Part shown: in pieces, positions 61,347 to 64,000 of the stretch
How positions within the stretch are numbered: position 1 is the first letter of the stretch
Layout of the letters: each line of letters starts with the position of its first letter
Assembly (NCBI GenBank): GCA_022450155.1
Contig: JAKUQR010000006.1
Span: 1 to 64,000 of the forward strand
Reading direction: 5' to 3'
DNA from: Gammaproteobacteria bacterium
GTDB taxonomy: Bacteria; Pseudomonadota; Gammaproteobacteria; Arenicellales; UBA868
DNA length: 64,000 nucleotides
Position numbers and translations under genes: made by a program
The notes under the pieces: model-generated
Told to the model about the DNA's origin: nothing
Databases searched by the model: none
Seen by the model: the letters and a program-made list of their open reading frames with translations, nothing else

Positions 61347-62270
61347 TCAGCGCCCACGTGGTCCGAACAGGCCGGTTGGCCGGACAGCTAAGATCACAGC
61401 CATCAGAATATAGATCAGCATTGCCGACACGGCAGGTGCCGAGGTCTCGGCGTTCTGGGCCGACATGAAGAGTTTGAACAGCACATCGAGATAAGATCGC
61501 CCCATCGTGTCAATCAACCCGACGATGATGGCCCCGATGAATGCACCCTTGATCGAGCCAATGCCACCGATCACGATGACAACGAATGCCACAATGATGA
61601 TCTGGTTACCCATCCCGATCGACGCTTCAGTGATTGGGGCGATCATCATCCCAGCAAGGCCGGCGAGTACGGCGCCCAGGACAAATACGATCGAAAACAG
61701 CAATCCGATGTTGATGCCGAGTGCACTGATCATGGTCCGGTTCGATGCGCCGGCACGGATGCGCATTCCCAGTCGGGTCTGGGTGACGAGAACGAAAAGA
61801 CCGAACGCTACCGCGAGACCGGTGACAATGATCGCGATCCGGTAGGTCGGCAGAACGATATCGCTCGTCAGCGCGATCTGCCCATCGAGCCAGGCGGGCA
61901 GGGGAATCACCTGGCCATCCGGACCCCAGATCATCTGCGTGAGGGTATCGAACACCAGGATCAGGCCGAAAGTGGCCAGGACATGATCCAGGTGATCGCG
62001 CTGATAAAGACGCCGCACCACCACCAGTTCAACCAGCAGGCCGATGACGGCGGTGGCCGGCAGCGCGAGTAGGAGTCCCAGAAGAAACGAGTCAAGCCAC
62101 TGGGTGAAGGTGGCGCAGAAGAACGCACCGACCATATACAGCGAACCGTGCGCCAGGTTGACGAAATCCATGATACCGAAGATCAGGGTCAACCCCGAAG
62201 CAAGGAGAAATAGCAGGATACCGAGTTGCAGACCGTTGAGCAGTTGTACGGTCAGCAGTGTCCAGTCCAT
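61347..62270 (-). CDS. livH: Branched-chain-type ABC transporter permease (LivH type)
   Basis: A 307-residue permease with about eight spans. The start MDWTLLTVQLLNGLQLGILL, F-G-I-M-D-F-V-N-L-A-H-G-S-L-Y-M-V-G and G-G-I-G-S-I-K-G-A are LivH signatures. It is 12 bases upstream of LivM and about 100 bases after the binding-protein gene, with a hairpin in the gap. Confidence 0.87.
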   Translation of the reverse strand: MDWTLLTVQLLNGLQLGILLFLLASGLTLIFGIMDFVNLAHGSLYMVGAFFCATFTQWLDSFLLGLLLALPATAVIGLLVELVVVRRLYQRDHLDHVLATFGLILVFDTLTQMIWGPDGQVIPLPAWLDGQIALTSDIVLPTYRIAIIVTGLAVAFGLFVLVTQTRLGMRIRAGASNRTMISALGINIGLLFSIVFVLGAVLAGLAGMMIAPITEASIGMGNQIIIVAFVVIVIGGIGSIKGAFIGAIIVGLIDTMGRSYLDVLFKLFMSAQNAETSAPAVSAMLIYILMAVILAVRPTGLFGPRGR

Positions 62271-62316
62271 GATTTTTCTGATTCAGCGGAGAGTGAGGTC
62301 CGGACCAGCAGAGCTC

Positions 62317-62346
62317 GCCCGGCAGACTCTTGCGGGTCTGCCGGGC
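62317..62346 (-). terminator. Intra-operon hairpin between binding protein and permease genes
   Basis: Eleven perfect base pairs (62317-62327 with 62336-62346) with an eight-base loop. It lies 25 bases past the LivK stop on the minus strand. There is no T tract; it probably stabilises the abundant binding-protein mRNA or partially attenuates the downstream transporter genes. Confidence 0.7.
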
Positions 62347-62370
62347 TGATTTAACGTTGATAGAAGCAGG

Positions 62371-63555
62371 TTACAGATTGCACTGGTCGTGGTAGCTGTC
62401 CTGGTGATCGGTCAGAACGGTTGACACGTGCGACACGAACCAGTCCCCGGCGGCGTCTTCCTTCACCGTGCGCAGATAGAAATTCTGGATCGGGAAGTGA
62501 TTCGGTCCATAGCGGAATTTACCGCGGACACTCGGGAAATCTGCTTTCATCATAGCGGCACGTATACCGTCCTGGTCATCCATATTGCCGTCGACGGCGT
62601 CAACACCGCTCTTGATCAGCATGATGGCATCATAGGATTGCGCGGCGTAGTGGGTCGGGTAGCGCCCGGTCTTGGCTTTGAAGTCCGCAACAAAACGCTT
62701 GTTTGTCGCGTTGTCCAGATCAGGTGCCCAGAACATCGTGTTCCAGGAGCCGAGAACCCCACCGAGTTTAGCTTTCTGCAGACGGCCCAGTGACAGGGCA
62801 TCAACAGTGAACACGGTATAGAGCGGGATCACCCCACGAAGGCCTGCCTGTTGGTATTGCTTGATGAAAGCAGGTCCGGCGGGGCCGGGATAGAATACAA
62901 AAATGGCGTCGGCACCAGATGCCTTGGCCTTCGCCAACTCGGCCGAGAAATCAAGCTGCATATCCTTGCCCCACTTGGTCATGTCTTTGCCGACGATCTC
63001 GCCCTTGAAAGTACGTTGGACTCCGGACACCATGTTCTTGCCGGCGGCATAGTTGGGCGACATGATGTAAAGCTTTTTCACCCCTTTCGCGTTCAGCACT
63101 TCGCCGGTGGCCATCGGGTTCTGGTCGTTCTGCCAGGAAGAGGAGAAGAAATTTTTGTGACATAGCTTACCGGCCAGAAGTGAGGGGCCGGCATTGGCAC
63201 TGATCAGGAACTTGCCCGCGTCGAGCGCAGATTTACGGGAAGCCAGCAGTACGTGTGACCAGATATAGCCGGTGACGAAATGCACGTCATCCTGTTTCAC
63301 CAGCTTGTCGGTTTTCTGCTTGCCGATCTCCGGCTTGAAGCCGTCGTCTTCGACGATGAACTCGACGTCCTTTCCACCCATCTTGTGACCAATGTGATCG
63401 AGCGCAATATTGGCGGCTTCTACCATGTCACGCCCCATAGCACCAGCAGGGGTTGTCAACGTGGTGACGAAACCGATCTTGACCGTACTGGCTGCAGCTG
63501 CGGGCAACGCAACCAGAGCAGCGGCCAATGACAGAAAAACAATTCGAAGTCTCAT
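62371..63555 (-). CDS. livK: Periplasmic substrate-binding protein of Liv-type ABC transporter
   Basis: A 394-residue protein. The start at 63555 follows GGAGGAA; the frame extends to 63876 but without family match. Signal peptide MRLRIVFLSLAAALVALPAA-A, then V-K-I-G-F-V-T-T-L-T-T-P-A-G, A-N-I-A-L-D-H-I-G and Y-Y-like S-Y-D-A-I-M-L-I of the peptide-binding type I fold. The subgroup binds amino acids, amides or aromatic acids as well as Leu/Ile/Val. With the Rieske and GS-like genes converging on this operon, an amide or amine substrate is favoured (inference). Confidence 0.87.
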   Translation of the reverse strand: MRLRIVFLSLAAALVALPAAAASTVKIGFVTTLTTPAGAMGRDMVEAANIALDHIGHKMGGKDVEFIVEDDGFKPEIGKQKTDKLVKQDDVHFVTGYIWSHVLLASRKSALDAGKFLISANAGPSLLAGKLCHKNFFSSSWQNDQNPMATGEVLNAKGVKKLYIMSPNYAAGKNMVSGVQRTFKGEIVGKDMTKWGKDMQLDFSAELAKAKASGADAIFVFYPGPAGPAFIKQYQQAGLRGVIPLYTVFTVDALSLGRLQKAKLGGVLGSWNTMFWAPDLDNATNKRFVADFKAKTGRYPTHYAAQSYDAIMLIKSGVDAVDGNMDDQDGIRAAMMKADFPSVRGKFRYGPNHFPIQNFYLRTVKEDAAGDWFVSHVSTVLTDHQDSYHDQCNL

Positions 63556-63876
63556 ATCCAATTCCTCCCTCTTCGTTCTAATCTGCCCGTTGATCGGGCT
63601 GGGTTTATAGTCGTGGTGAGAGGCGGGCCGGTTTACGATGATCACCACCCTGGAAGCCGTGCCAGCACGCCGATCTCCACAGCGTTCCGCATGTGCATGC
63701 GAATTGTCGAACACTGTAATATGATCTTTTGATCGGTGCAACTTGGCCGTAACCGAACTGCCAGAGTGGATGGAAACCTGCATGCCTGCGTTCGTTACGG
63801 TAATGTTTATCAGAAGGAGTATCCGTTTGAGGTGGTGAAAGGATTCGGTCTGGTTGCCTGTTGCCAGAGAAAACAT
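63556..63876. other. Promoter region of the Liv-type operon and the divergent right-edge gene
   Basis: About 320 bases between divergent genes. GCCCG (63585-63589) pairs with CGGGC (63595-63599) in the likely leader of the binding-protein gene. GATC-TTTT-GATC near 63723-63734 is a small symmetrical site that could be an operator. The frame of the right-edge gene is open from about 63733 through the ATG at 63877. Confidence 0.4.
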
Positions 63877-64000
63877 ATGTCAAAGCTCGAAAAATCAGTC
63901 AACGCAGTAGATGGTCCAGTGGCTGAGGACCTGGTTGGCGAAGTATGGCCCAGTGCTGAACCAGCTGAAGATCCGGTTTTATACGGTTACGCTGTGCTGG
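63877..64000 (+). CDS. 5' part of an unidentified gene (cut by window edge)
   Basis: Forty-one codons from ATG 63877 are visible (M-S-K-L-E-K-S-V-N-A-V-D-G-P-V-A-E-D). I do not recognise the protein. The frame is open upstream to 63733, with a GTG at 63736 as another possible start, so the true N-terminus is unsettled. It is divergent from the Liv-type operon, a position where regulators or the catabolic genes of the transporter substrate are common; that is context only. Confidence 0.4.
   Translation, partial: MSKLEKSVNAVDGPVAEDLVGEVWPSAEPAEDPVLYGYAVL

Noticed and set aside
1-64000. Search for tRNA, rRNA, CRISPR arrays and insertion sequences.
   Set aside because: I saw no cloverleaf-type T-loop plus CCA patterns, no rRNA-like stretches, no regularly spaced repeats and no transposase. 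By-eye inspection can miss single tRNAs; a tRNAscan run would settle it.

Overview
The window looks like a chromosomal segment of a heterotrophic, probably aquatic proteobacterium (gammaproteobacterium-like is my best guess, unproven). Gene density is high with moderate GC and Shine-Dalgarno starts. Gene content is typical of oligotrophic heterotrophs: many single-enzyme oxygenases, acyl-CoA enzymes and scavenging ABC transporters. I see no rRNA, tRNA, CRISPR array, transposase or replication origin.

Region 1 (1-7.6 kb) is AT-richer and accessory. It opens with the 5' end of a phage-type tyrosine integrase (minus strand, running off the left edge) facing the 3' remnant of a class V aminotransferase gene, so an integration boundary lies near 185-265. 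Then come short, mostly monocistronic genes, several followed by a strong hairpin terminator: a hypothetical acidic protein, five small dimeric alpha/beta-barrel (GYD/ABM-like) proteins, a MORN-repeat lipoprotein, an NTF2-like protein, a deazaflavin-type nitroreductase, a GNAT protein, three tiny membrane proteins, and a secreted Cys-rich protein whose reading frame is broken by one TGA right after the signal peptide. Two intergenic direct repeats are also present.

Region 2 (7.7-38 kb) holds scattered catabolic and transport genes. These are a DsbA-fold isomerase, an acyl-CoA ligase with an OYE-type enoate reductase, nicotinate phosphoribosyltransferase, and a coupled cupin / chimeric protein / TauD-type dioxygenase run. 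A class III nucleotide cyclase sits next to a SulP transporter that carries its own cyclic-nucleotide-binding domain. Further on are an MFS exporter, a class IV aminotransferase, a glycosyltransferase, an acyl-CoA dehydrogenase with a SucD/SucC-like CoA ligase, a ThDP enzyme, a fatty acid hydroxylase, LLM and PPOX-type flavin/F420 enzymes, 2OG-Fe(II) dioxygenases, a metallophosphoesterase, a peroxiredoxin/AhpD-like pair, a FIST sensor protein and an Asp/Glu racemase-type protein.

Region 3 (38-50.6 kb) starts with a TPP riboswitch controlling a thiYZX-type uptake operon for thiamin pyrimidine precursors. It continues with a Rieske oxygenase, a Coq4-like protein, an enoyl-CoA hydratase, a DUF4396 membrane protein, a Baeyer-Villiger-type monooxygenase, a second TauD-type dioxygenase, and a CaiB CoA-transferase translationally coupled to a double-VOC protein, followed by an amidase. 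A perfect inverted repeat lies just upstream of the CaiB gene.

Region 4 (50.6-64 kb) holds a Zn alcohol dehydrogenase, a thiolase next to an HMG-CoA-synthase-like/DUF35 fusion, and an acyl-CoA dehydrogenase. A Rieske oxygenase gene overlaps a glutamine-synthetase-like gene, and a complete branched-chain-type ABC importer (livKHMGF order) converges on them. I read this last block as uptake of a nitrogenous compound, gamma-glutamylation and oxygenation of it. The 5' end of an unidentified gene runs off the right edge.
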